Assembly: GCA_030267565.1 (NCBI GenBank)
Contig: BRXU01000074.1
Location: forward strand, 1 to 64,000
Source of the DNA: Pleodorina starrii
Taxonomy: Eukaryota; Chlorophyta; Chlorophyceae; Chlamydomonadales; Volvocaceae
Direction of reading: 5' to 3'
DNA: 64,000 bases
In this document: one piece after another, positions 52,301 through 63,246 of the stretch
Layout of the letters: the number at the start of each line of letters is the position of its first letter
Position numbering within the stretch: position 1 is the first letter of the stretch
Translations under genes and position numbers: made by a program
Notes under the pieces: generated by a model
Databases searched by the model: none
Seen by the model: only the letters and a program-made list of their open reading frames with translations
What the model was told of the DNA's origin: nothing

Positions 52301-55157
52301 TGGAAGGTCGCTTCTCCTGCAGGGGGGGTGCGCGGGCGCGGGGGTGGCACATATGCCGATTTGGCTAAGGTAAACACCATACCCATGCCGTACCCGGATC
52401 CATACAAACCCAAGGTACTAGATGACAGTACTCATCGAGTGCGTCATGATGGTACCCGAGCCAATGGAAACGGCCCAGTGGGTAGTGAGATATTCACGTT
52501 TTTAGCATCTGAAACCCTAGAACCCTAACACTCCGAAACCCTAAGACCCCAAAACCCCGGAACCCTACAACCCTAACACCTCAATACCCTAAGACCCTAA
52601 GTCGATGACAGGATTTCACGCAAAACCCCCTCTACTATCAGTGCATAGCCCATCTGCACATGGGAAAGCTGTGCCTGGGACTGGGTTGCAGCCAGCAGGG
52701 TTCGATGGGTGTACCCCAGTGGCGGCCGGCCTAAACAGGCATGTGGGGCCAGCCAAGTTACAAGTTCCGCCGCCCAGTTGGTTCATTATAATCATATTAA
52801 TTATTATAACTTATGGCACCGACACCATTCACATGGTCCAGCCCTGTAATGGGTCCATCCCTGCCCACACCATGCCAGCAGGCCACCCCCCACCCGCACC
52901 CCCACAGGCCGCCCCCCCAAATCCCAACCAAAACTCGGAAAGAGTTCAAACTTGATGCACGACAATTTTGTTCATAGTCTCAGCTATCCATCCCCCAAAG
53001 AACGGGGTCAAAACTCGAAAGCAATTTTTGTGGAAGGTCGCTTCTCCTGCAGGGGGGGTGCGCGGGCGCGGGGGTGGCACATATGCCGATTTGGCTAAGG
53101 TAAACACCATACCCATGCCGTACCCGGATCCATACAAACCCAAGGTACTAGATGACAGTACTCATCGAGTGCGTCATGATGGTACCCGAGCCAATGGAAA
53201 CGGCCCAGTGGGTAGTGAGATATTCACGTTTTTAGCATCTGAAACCCTAGAACCCTAACACTCCGAAACCCTAAGACCCCAAAACCCCGGAACCCTACAA
53301 CCCTAACACCTCAATACCCTAAGACCCTAAGTCGATGACAGGATTTCACGCAAAACCCCCTCTACTATCAGTGCATAGCCCATCTGCACATGGGAAAGCT
53401 GTGCCTGGGACTGGGTTGCAGCCAGCAGGGTTCGATGGGTGTACCCCAGTGGCGGCCGGCCTAAACAGGCATGTGGGGCCAGCCAAGTTACAAGTTCCGC
53501 CGCCCAGTTGGTTCATTATAATCATATTAATTATTATAACTTATGGCACCGACACCATTCACATGGTCCAGCCCTGTAATGGGTCCATCCCTGCCCACAC
53601 CATGCCAGCAGGCCACCCCCCACCCGCACCCCCACAGGCCGCCCCCCCAAATCCCAACCAAAACTCGGAAAGAGTTCAAACTTGATGCACGACAATTTTG
53701 TTCATAGTCTCAGCTATCCATCCCCCAAAGAACGGGGTCAAAACTCGAAAGCAATTTTTGTGGAAGGTCGCTTCTCCTGCAGGGGGGGTGCGCGGGCGCG
53801 GGGGTGGCACATATGCCGATTTGGCTAAGGTAAACACCATACCCATGCCGTACCCGGATCCATACAAACCCAAGGTACTAGATGACAGTACTCATCGAGT
53901 GCGTCATGATGGTACCCGAGCCAATGGAAACGGCCCAGTGGGTAGTGAGATATTCACGTTTTTAGCATCTGAAACCCTAGAACCCTAACACTCCGAAACC
54001 CTAAGACCCCAAAACCCCGGAACCCTACAACCCTAACACCTCAATACCCTAAGACCCTAAGTCGATGACAGGATTTCACGCAAAACCCCCTCTACTATCA
54101 GTGCATAGCCCATCTGCACATGGGAAAGCTGTGCCTGGGACTGGGTTGCAGCCAGCAGGGTTCGATGGGTGTACCCCAGTGGCGGCCGGCCTAAACAGGC
54201 ATGTGGGGCCAGCCAAGTTACAAGTTCCGCCGCCCAGTTGGTTCATTATAATCATATTAATTATTATAACTTATGGCACCGACACCATTCACATGGTCCA
54301 GCCCTGTAATGGGTCCATCCCTGCCCACACCATGCCAGCAGGCCACCCCCCACCCGCACCCCCACAGGCCGCCCCCCCAAATCCCAACCAAAACTCGGAA
54401 AGAGTTCAAACTTGATGCACGACAATTTTGTTCATAGTCTCAGCTATCCATCCCCCAAAGAACGGGGTCAAAACTCGAAAGCAATTTTTGTGGAAGGTCG
54501 CTTCTCCTGCAGGGGGGGTGCGCGGGCGCGGGGGTGGCACATATGCCGATTTGGCTAAGGTAAACACCATACCCATGCCGTACCCGGATCCATACAAACC
54601 CAAGGTACTAGATGACAGTACTCATCGAGTGCGTCATGATGGTACCCGAGCCAATGGAAACGGCCCAGTGGGTAGTGAGATATTCACGTTTTTAGCATCT
54701 GAAACCCTAGAACCCTAACACTCCGAAACCCTAAGACCCCAAAACCCCGGAACCCTACAACCCTAACACCTCAATACCCTAAGACCCTAAGTCGATGACA
54801 GGATTTCACGCAAAACCCCCTCTACTATCAGTGCATAGCCCATCTGCACATGGGAAAGCTGTGCCTGGGACTGGGTTGCAGCCAGCAGGGTTCGATGGGT
54901 GTACCCCAGTGGCGGCCGGCCTAAACAGGCATGTGGGGCCAGCCAAGTTACAAGTTCCGCCGCCCAGTTGGTTCATTATAATCATATTAATTATTATAAC
55001 TTATGGCACCGACACCATTCACATGGTCCAGCCCTGTAATGGGTCCATCCCTGCCCACACCATGCCAGCAGGCCACCCCCCACCCGCACCCCCACAGGCC
55101 GCCCCCCCAAATCCCAACCAAAACTCGGAAAGAGTTCAAACTTGATGCACGACAATT
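49318..55157. repeat. Higher-order repeat, eight 730-bp units
   Basis: Each unit is the 432-bp satellite with the 298-bp module placed inside the T run before TAAGTCGATG. Modules lie at 49380-49677 and then every 730 bp (50110, 50840, 51570, 52300, 53030, 53760, 54490). All eight look identical. The right junction uses TAAG common to the CCCTAAG end of the module and the satellite, which suggests that unequal exchange between an array end and the module built the unit. Two small open frames per unit start at non-ATG codons or have no support as genes. Confidence 0.95.
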
Positions 55158-56021
55158 TTGTTCATAGTCTCAGCTATCCATCCCCCAAAGAACGGGGTCA
55201 AAACTCGAAAGCAATTTTTTAAGTCGATGACAGGATTTCACGCAAAACCCCCTCTACTATCAGTGCATAGCCCATCTGCACATGGGAAAGCTGTGCCTGG
55301 GACTGGGTTGCAGCCAGCAGGGTTCGATGGGTGTACCCCAGTGGCGGCCGGCCTAAACAGGCATGTGGGGCCAGCCAAGTTACAAGTTCCGCCGCCCAGT
55401 TGGTTCATTATAATCATATTAATTATTATAACTTATGGCACCGACACCATTCACATGGTCCAGCCCTGTAATGGGTCCATCCCTGCCCACACCATGCCAG
55501 CAGGCCACCCCCCACCCGCACCCCCACAGGCCGCCCCCCCAAATCCCAACCAAAACTCGGAAAGAGTTCAAACTTGATGCACGACAATTTTGTTCATAGT
55601 CTCAGCTATCCATCCCCCAAAGAACGGGGTCAAAACTCGAAAGCAATTTTTTAAGTCGATGACAGGATTTCACGCAAAACCCCCTCTACTATCAGTGCAT
55701 AGCCCATCTGCACATGGGAAAGCTGTGCCTGGGACTGGGTTGCAGCCAGCAGGGTTCGATGGGTGTACCCCAGTGGCGGCCGGCCTAAACAGGCATGTGG
55801 GGCCAGCCAAGTTACAAGTTCCGCCGCCCAGTTGGTTCATTATAATCATATTAATTATTATAACTTATGGCACCGACACCATTCACATGGTCCAGCCCTG
55901 TAATGGGTCCATCCCTGCCCACACCATGCCAGCAGGCCACCCCCCACCCGCACCCCCACAGGCCGCCCCCCCAAATCCCAACCAAAACTCGGAAAGAGTT
56001 CAAACTTGATGCACGACAATT
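55158..56021. repeat. Two plain 432-bp units inside the higher-order array
   Basis: Two satellite units without module interrupt the 730-bp series. This shows that exchange between the two repeat types has happened inside the array. Confidence 0.95.
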
Positions 56022-57112
56022 TTGTTCATAGTCTCAGCTATCCATCCCCCAAAGAACGGGGTCAAAACTCGAAAGCAATTTTTGTGGAAGGTCGCTTCTC
56101 CTGCAGGGGGGGTGCGCGGGCGCGGGGGTGGCACATATGCCGATTTGGCTAAGGTAAACACCATACCCATGCCGTACCCGGATCCATACAAACCCAAGGT
56201 ACTAGATGACAGTACTCATCGAGTGCGTCATGATGGTACCCGAGCCAATGGAAACGGCCCAGTGGGTAGTGAGATATTCACGTTTTTAGCATCTGAAACC
56301 CTAGAACCCTAACACTCCGAAACCCTAAGACCCCAAAACCCCGGAACCCTACAACCCTAACACCTCAATACCCTAAGACCCTAAGTCGATGACAGGATTT
56401 CACGCAAAACCCCCTCTACTATCAGTGCATAGCCCATCTGCACATGGGAAAGCTGTGCCTGGGACTGGGTTGCAGCCAGCAGGGTTCGATGGGTGTACCC
56501 CAGTGGCGGCCGGCCTAAACAGGCATGTGGGGCCAGCCAAGTTACAAGTTCCGCCGCCCAGTTGGTTCATTATAATCATATTAATTATTATAACTTATGG
56601 CACCGACACCATTCACATGGTCCAGCCCTGTAATGGGTCCATCCCTGCCCACACCATGCCAGCAGGCCACCCCCCACCCGCACCCCCACAGGCCGCCCCC
56701 CCAAATCCCAACCAAAACTCGGAAAGAGTTCAAACTTGATGCACGACAATTTTGTTCATAGTCTCAGCTATCCATCCCCCAAAGAACGGGGTCAAAACTC
56801 GAAAGCAATTTTTGTGGAAGGTCGCTTCTCCTGCAGGGGGGGTGCGCGGGCGCGGGGGTGGCACATATGCCGATTTGGCTAAGGTAAACACCATACCCAT
56901 GCCGTACCCGGATCCATACAAACCCAAGGTACTAGATGACAGTACTCATCGAGTGCGTCATGATGGTACCCGAGCCAATGGAAACGGCCCAGTGGGTAGT
57001 GAGATATTCACGTTTTTAGCATCTGAAACCCTAGAACCCTAACACTCCGAAACCCTAAGACCCCAAAACCCCGGAACCCTACAACCCTAACACCTCAATA
57101 CCCTAAGACCCT
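56022..57112. repeat. Last 730-bp unit and the terminal module
   Basis: One complete 730-bp unit (module 56084-56381) is followed by a partial satellite unit and a final module (56814-57112). This last module does not return to satellite but runs on into the degenerate telomere-like minisatellite, as the module at 11935 does. Confidence 0.92.
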
Positions 57113-57540
57113 AAAACCAAACTGAAAACCCTAGAACCACAACTGAAAAACCCTAGAACCACAACTGAAAAACCCTACAACCACAACTGAAAAACCCTAG
57201 AACCACAACTTGAAACCCTAGAACCACAACTGAAAAACCCTAGAGCCACAACTTGAAACCCTAGAACCATAACTGAAAAACTCTACAACCACATCTTGAA
57301 ACCCTAGAACCACAACTGAAACCCTGGCAGAAACCCTATTACCACAACAGAAATCCTAGACCCACAACAGAAACCCTAGACCCGCAACGGAAACCCTAGA
57401 ACCACAACTATAACAACCCTAGAATGCTAACTGTAACCCTTAGGGCATAACTCGAAAACCTAGAACCACAACTTGAACCCTAGAAACACAACTCGAAACC
57501 CTACAACCACAACTATAACCCTAGAACCACAACTGAAGGG
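57113..57540. repeat. Degenerate telomere-like minisatellite, second copy
   Basis: CCCTAGAACCACAACTG-type repeats equal to 12233-12660. No gene. Confidence 0.85.
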
Positions 57541-58056
57541 TTCTTGGGTTGCCTAGGTTGGTTTGGCCTATGGAGTCTTCTGATTCATCATAAAGAGCTC
57601 AGAAAATGTTTTGACAATATAACTTGCTGCACACCATGGCCCTGGTTATATCCAGGCAAACCATGCCTAGGGCTTTATACCATGCACATAATGTGATGCC
57701 CTACAAATGCACCAGGAACATAGAGCCCAGAGGTATACTGGGTGCACCATGACCTGGTTGTACCTAGCCTTGCTGTTTTTTTTATCATTGTGTTATGTAT
57801 TCTACCTAGTCACACTTTAGAGTTTCGTGTTTTGGGATCTGGATGGGACCCTTATAAATGTCACTTACCCTTCTACTAACAGTGTAAACAGATCCAGCAT
57901 GACCCGCACCACAGCGTCCTCCAACCAGAGTGGGCTCTGTCGGACAGCTCCTCTGGATGATCCATGGGTCCACAGTGTTGCCTGAGGGAACACCAGAAAC
58001 CAGAATGGCCTAAGCATCACACACATCCTCTTTGGGTACTAAGCAAGGGTCGCCAT

Positions 58057-58996
58057 CTACAAATGGGTCATCATCAGCACTGTAAACCCCAAGCAACAAC
58101 ACAACCAACTTGTCATCTCATCTACCTGACACAAAAAATCTGAACATCCTATCTGGTTGAATGGGAATGCAATGTCATCACTAAAGGGGCCAATAGCACT
58201 ATACACCACAAACGGTTTCCACCCAAGCAAGGCATTGCACAAGTATGAATCCCCTACCAACACACGCACCCTCTCACCCGCCCTGAAATGAAAGTAGCTG
58301 CAGAATGGAGCCCCACTGAGTCATCATCACTGGCCTCACAGGACACCATGGAGGCTGAGACCCCAGTTGAATATAAATGACACATGATCACCACTTGACG
58401 GAATGGCAACAGTAACACATATGGGATGCCGGATGCCTCAAGGTGACCCAATAACAATGCCTCCTGAGGCAGTACATTGAAATCAACATGTAACCGGGTA
58501 TGTAACCACGACTTGAACAACCACCCTCCAGGGTGATACATTATCCGGATTGGCAGACCCACAGGGCTCACACTGTTAATTACCATGGGATGGAAGCCAG
58601 GACATACCTGAAGGAGTGCAAGCCATCGGGCTGGCAATAGTGTATGCTCCCCAATGTTACTGTGCGAGCCACATGCTGGCCAGCCTCCTCTGCAGCCTGC
58701 TGTGGCTGAGGTACCCCCACAGGAAACACCTGGATGAGCACTCTTGGACTGCAGCTTTTGGTGTCTTCGATTGTGAAGGATGCTGCACATCTCCTCCATC
58801 CTGCCTGTGATATCAGGATTGCAAGGGCACAGGGGTGCAACCAAGAAAGGTAACTCAAAGGGGAGCCTGATGATTCATTGATGACATGTCTTATGAACAT
58901 GCATGCTGGGGGGTGCTTTGAATCCCCCTGTACATTGTCAGCGACATCACACCCGCATGTGCCTACTGCACATGCTACCGTACCGTACCGATGCAA
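58057..58996 (-). CDS. Second copy of the possible intron-containing gene
   Basis: The predicted sequence is the same as at 13177-14116, including the candidate 35-bp GT-AG intron (58573-58607). The function is not recognised. The perfect match reflects the recent duplication and does not by itself show that the locus is a functional gene. Confidence 0.3.
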
Positions 58997-59223
58997 TCTT
59001 TTTGTGACATGGTTCTTTTGCGAGGCCAGAAATATTTTTAAATTTAGATATGTAAACGCTGATATTTTACGGCGCCGGTAGGAGTTTATTTCTGAACTTT
59101 TGAAAATTGCGAGCCCATGAGCTGTATATACACGTTTGTGAACTCACATCTCACTGTCAGTGCAAAGGCATCGCATTCTACTAAAAGAAGTTGGACATAC
59201 CGGGTGCCATACCTGCTTCACAC

Positions 59224-59577
59224 TGTAAGACTCTACTAGTCTTCCCAGGATCTTTCTAAGGTAACTCACCGAGGATCGGGTTAGAGTTCGGTTCTTATTA
59301 TGCGGAAGCGTAGATTGTTTACCGAATAGCGTGTTATAGATAAGATACATATCACAGTAGGTGGTATCAACAGATACCGTGTAAGAACATTGAAGAGTAA
59401 TTCTCTGTCGTCTCCACGTAGAGCGACGCCTTAATGCGTACTCCAGATGCGTACCATTCCGCAGTACAACTGCTAACGGAAAGGTAACAGGTACTTTATT
59501 GGCTCGTTCCTCCGCCAGGACGTGAGACCAATATAACACTATTAAAATAGCGTTAAGTTCGTGCAAGCAAGCTTACA
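59224..59577 (-). repeat. Chromovirus 3' LTR, duplicated copy
   Basis: 354 bp, TGTAAG...CTTACA, identical by eye to the LTRs at 14344 and 27078. Confidence 0.93.
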
Positions 59578-59653
59578 CTCCCCCCCTTTGAAGCGAACCG
59601 TCCCCGGGAGCAGCGTGCCACTTGTGAAAGTGGAACGTCATAATCTCGCAGGT

Positions 59654-59890
59654 AACTGAAGGTTTTCTGAGTGAAACGAAGAAAACCAAGGTTTTCTGTG
59701 TATTTGCCGAGAGCGTTCTCGGCTGTTCGTTGGCGGTACGGCCTGGCCGTACCGGTGAGAGCGAAGTGCAAGTCGCGCTGAGCGCGACGGAAAGAGCAAT
59801 TTCGCGAGTTCATTTAGTCAGTACTGACAGGTTTCCGCTGCGTCTTCTGCCCATTACACCGCCCCGCGGCAGATAGCGCAGTCGGTTACC
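59654..59890 (+). repeat. Left direct repeat of the second DIRS element
   Basis: The 237-bp hairpin-rich repeat, as at 14774-15010, ending in GGTTACC before the Gag ATG at 59891. Confidence 0.88.
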
Positions 59891-60951
59891 ATGTTGCCCC
59901 TTTTCGGCCTAGAGGTCGCCCTAGTGGCAATGCTCGCTGGCGTACTTATGATGCCAGCTAAGAGAAAACTTAGTGACCAGCTGGTAGAACTACAGAAGGT
60001 CTACACAGACCTTCAGGCCCAGTTGACCGCCATTGAGCGGTCCGACGACTACCAGAAGGCCGCCTCCCTGCTGGCGGCTGACCCTGGTGCTCGTGCAGAT
60101 AAAAAGAAGTTCACAGCGGCGGTGAGCTCCGCGTATGACACCTGCGTCGCCTTGAAGAATCAAATGGCCAGCGTCAGCGCTAATATCGCCCAGCTGGAGA
60201 TGGCCATGGAGCAGCCGGCGTTGAAAGTTCTCGTATCCGATAAGTCGGGTCGCGTCATGGAGCGCCCATTCAAGGACCTGGACTACGTCAACGACAGCTG
60301 GGTCAACAAGGCCGGCAAGGAGCACAAGGCGCTCAAGCGTGAGAACCGTGAGCTGAACCAAATCTACCACGCGTTCCAGAAGGTCAACCGCAGCCTGGAG
60401 GACGAACGCGAGGCGCGCCGCGACGATGCTCCGCCGGAGCAGATGGAGGAGTTGGAGAAGGCAACCAACGACGCCATTACGGACGGTGAGAACTTGCTCA
60501 CGGACCTGAACATGCGGCTGCGCAAGGCCATGTTAGTGGGCTGGGAGGCGGTTGAGTCGTTGGATCTGCCGGACTGCTGCAAGTCCGAGGAGGAGCGTAG
60601 TAAGCTGTTTTCCGCGCACAAGCGAGTCGCCGCGGAGAGGGAATGTGAGCGTAGGGGTGCCAAGCCCGGGGTGCAGAAGCAGGGGGGCGCGGGTTTCCGT
60701 CAGCGGCAGCTCGTGGCGCCTGGTGCCGGCTTTGGCCAGGCCCAGGTCGGGTTCGGCCCCGGGCAGGGTGGTTTGCTACCGCACCAGGCGCTCCCCTTCG
60801 TGTCGGGGTGCAGTTTGGTGGCGTGGTCGCGGGTGCCGGTCAAGGCGGCGGCAAGCCCCCGCGTGTCCCTAAGCCGACGGATCAGTGTTATAAGTGCAAG
60901 TTGTTCGGGCACTTCGCGAACATGTGCCCGAATCCGCCCGCAGCGCGGTGA
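59891..60951 (+). pseudogene. DIRS Gag-like protein, second copy, frameshifted
   Basis: Starts with ATG at 59891. The coiled-coil-like region and Gly-rich tail are as in the first copy, with Leu to Ile near residue 157 (base 60362). The CCHC knuckle (60886-60927) is again in the frame of the RT ORF and not in the frame of the ATG, because of the same short T run near 60772. The stop of the knuckle frame is at 60949-60951; the first frame runs on to 60967. Confidence 0.75.
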
Positions 60952-61167
60952 GAGTGACGGTCCGTGAGGGAGAGTTGTGGACGGCCCCGCCGGGGGGACT
61001 TGATCCGGCTCGCGTGGAGCCATGTCGTGAACGTGAACGCCCCGCAGCGGCGTAGCCCATCGGCGGGCTGGAGGCAGGCCCGTGCGCCGCCTTGGTGTGT
61101 GAGGGCGTCCCGGTGTGACGCAGATCCCCTCGCGGAGGGTGAGATCGAACTTTCGAAGGCCCGGTGA

Positions 61168-63240
61168 GCCTTACGTGACTGTGCCCCGGCTGGTGGCCGG
61201 CTTCCCTTGTGTAACGTGCGTTCAGATTGGGCCGAGTCCCGGGAGGGTGGTGACGTCGTTCAAGGCGCCGCGCCGCCTGCCGCGTCCGGCAACATCAATG
61301 TGAACGCCAGCTGGTGGCTTTCGGTCTGCTCCAGCTCGTGGACAAAGCAATGGGTGCAGCAAGGGTTCCCGTTGTGGTGGAAACAGGCGGGTGTCACACC
61401 GCCACCGAAGGTCATGCGAAACCACCAAGGGGCGCTGGAGCAGCGTGCCTTCGTCACCGAATCTGTCGAGGCGCTTCTGGCAGCAGGGGCCGTACGGCAG
61501 GTTAGCGCGCGCCCACGAGTCGTTAACCCGTTAAATGCGATACCGAAGCCCCGGCAGCCTGGCAAATTCCGCCTCCTCCTTGACTTGCGGTACGTCAATC
61601 AGTACGTATACTGCCCCAAGTTCAAATTCGAGAAGCTGACTGATTTGGAGCAAATCTTCCAGCCGAACGACTTGCTTATTAGCGCCGACCTTACTAACTC
61701 CTATTGGCAGCTCCGAATGCGCGAAGACGCCTGCGATTACCTAGGCTTCGAATGGGATGGCCGGTTTTACGTGTTTACCGTATTGCCCTTCGGGCTTGTG
61801 TCCGCCCCGTGGGCATTCTCGAAACTTATGCGGGAGTTTTCAGCGTACCTGAGGGGCAAGGGTTTTCGCCTTATCAACTATCTAGACGACTTTCTGTTCT
61901 TGTTGGGGCCAGATCGCGCCACGGCCTCTAAGCGGCGAGGCGAGATTGTCCGCGAATTTGAGCGGGCGGGTGTCGCCCTGAATAAAGAAAAGAGCGTGCT
62001 GTCGCCCACATCGGTGGTGCGCTGTCTGGGGTATTTGGTCGATAGCGCGAAAGGGGTGTTCGCTATCCCGCAAGACCGTTGGGAGTCCTTCCAGAGGGTG
62101 GTGGATGAGGCCTTGGCACGGCCTAGCATCCCGGCCAGGACCCTGGCTCGTGTCGTGGGGCACGCTGTGAGCATGTACGTCGTTATAGGGCGCTTGGGGC
62201 GTCTCTTCACGCGGGCATCGACTGCCCTACTGCCCGACCGTTGGGGATGGTCGAGTGAGGTCACGGTTACCCCGGCGGTACGAGAAGAGCTGCGCTTCTG
62301 GCAGTCGCTGGACTGGGAGCGGCTGACGAGCCCGATCCGGCGGCCCCCGGAAGTCAACACGCTCGAGGTTAACACCGACGCCAGCGCCACCGGCTGGGCG
62401 GGTGTTGTGTCGGGCCCCGGGTTGCGCACGGTGCACCCGGTCGCGCGAGGTTACTTGTCTGGGGACATGCGTCGCACGTCGTCGGGTAACCGTGAGCTGG
62501 CTGCTATCTTCTTCTCTCTTGAGTCCCTCAAGGATGAGCTGAATGGGCGGCGAGTGCATCTGCTGACGGATAGCCAGAATGCGGAGCGTATCGTTGATCA
62601 CGGCAGCCGGAAGGCACATTTGCAGGAGTGGGCGCTGAAGATTTTCTGGTGGTGCAAGGAGCACCAGGTGCAGTTGAGCGTGTCGTGGATCCCTCGTGAG
62701 TTAAATGAGGTTGCTGACTACTTCAGCAAGCTGAAGGACGGGGATGACTGGAAGCTGAACCCAGTCTGGTTTGGGGTCCTCGACCGAAAGTGGGGCCCAC
62801 ACACGGTGGACCGATTTGCGTCGGCCGGGAACGCCCAGCTAAAGCGGTTCAACTCCTTGTACCGGTGCCCCGGCGCAGAGGCAGTGAACTGCTTCTCGCA
62901 AATGTGGGGGAAAGAAAACAACTGGTGTAACCCACCGTTTGCTTTGGTGGGCAGAGTGCTGGAGTTTATGAAGAGCCAGGCGGCAACTGGTACGGTCGTT
63001 CTACCAGTCTGGAAGTCGGCGGTGTGGTGGCCGGTGCTGTGCCCCCGTGAGGGCGAGTTCGCGCAGTGTGTCACAGCGTGCGTGGAATTGCCACATCAGC
63101 AACGGGATCTGTTCCTGCCGGGAGAAACCGCTGCAAATGAGTATGGGGTTGGGGCACCCAGGTGGCGGGTGTGGGCGGTGCGGGTCTCCTTTGAGGGCCG
63201 GTGGCGATGGCGCGCCCCGTTGGCAACCCCTTGCAAGTAG
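61168..63240 (+). CDS. DIRS reverse transcriptase, RNase H, methyltransferase-like polyprotein, second copy
   Basis: Same frame, limits and protein as 16288-18360: YLDD RT core, RNase H acidic residues and the NPPF-containing C-terminal domain. It is bounded by TGA 61165-61167 and TAG 63238-63240. No difference from the first copy was seen in the translated product, so the two cannot be told apart at the protein level. Confidence 0.92.
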   Translation, partial: ALRDCAPAGGRLPLCNVRSDWAESREGGDVVQGAAPPAASGNINVNASWWLSVCSSSWTKQWVQQGFPLWWKQAGVTPPPKVMRNHQGALEQRAFVTESVEALLAAGAVRQVSARPRVVNPLNAIPKPRQPGKFRLLLDLRYVNQYVYCPKFKFEKLTDLEQIFQPNDLLISADLTNSYWQLRMREDACDYLGFEWDGRFYVFTVLPFGLVSAPWAFSKLMREFSAYLRGKGFRLINYLDDFLFLLGPDRATASKRRGEIVREFERAGVALNKEKSVLSPTSVVRCLGYLVDSAKGVFAIPQDRWESFQRVVDEALARPSIPARTLARVVGHAVSMYVVIGRLGRLFTRASTALLPDRWGWSSEVTVTPAVREELRFWQSLDWERLTSPIRRPPEVNTLEVNTDASATGWAGVVSGPGLRTVHPVARGYLSGDMRRTSSGNRELAAIFFSLESLKDELNGRRVHLLTDSQNAERIVDHGSRKAHLQEWALKIFWWCKEHQVQLSVSWIPRELNEVADYFSKLKDGDDWKLNPVWFGVLDRKWGPHTVDRFASAGNAQLKRFNSLYRCPGAEAVNCFSQMWGKENNWCNPPFALVGRVLEFMKSQAATGTVVLPVWKSAVWWPVLCPREGEFAQCVTACVELPHQQRDLFLPGETAANEYGVGAPRWRVWAVRVSFEGRWRWRAPLATPCK

Positions 63241-63246
63241 AGTTGA

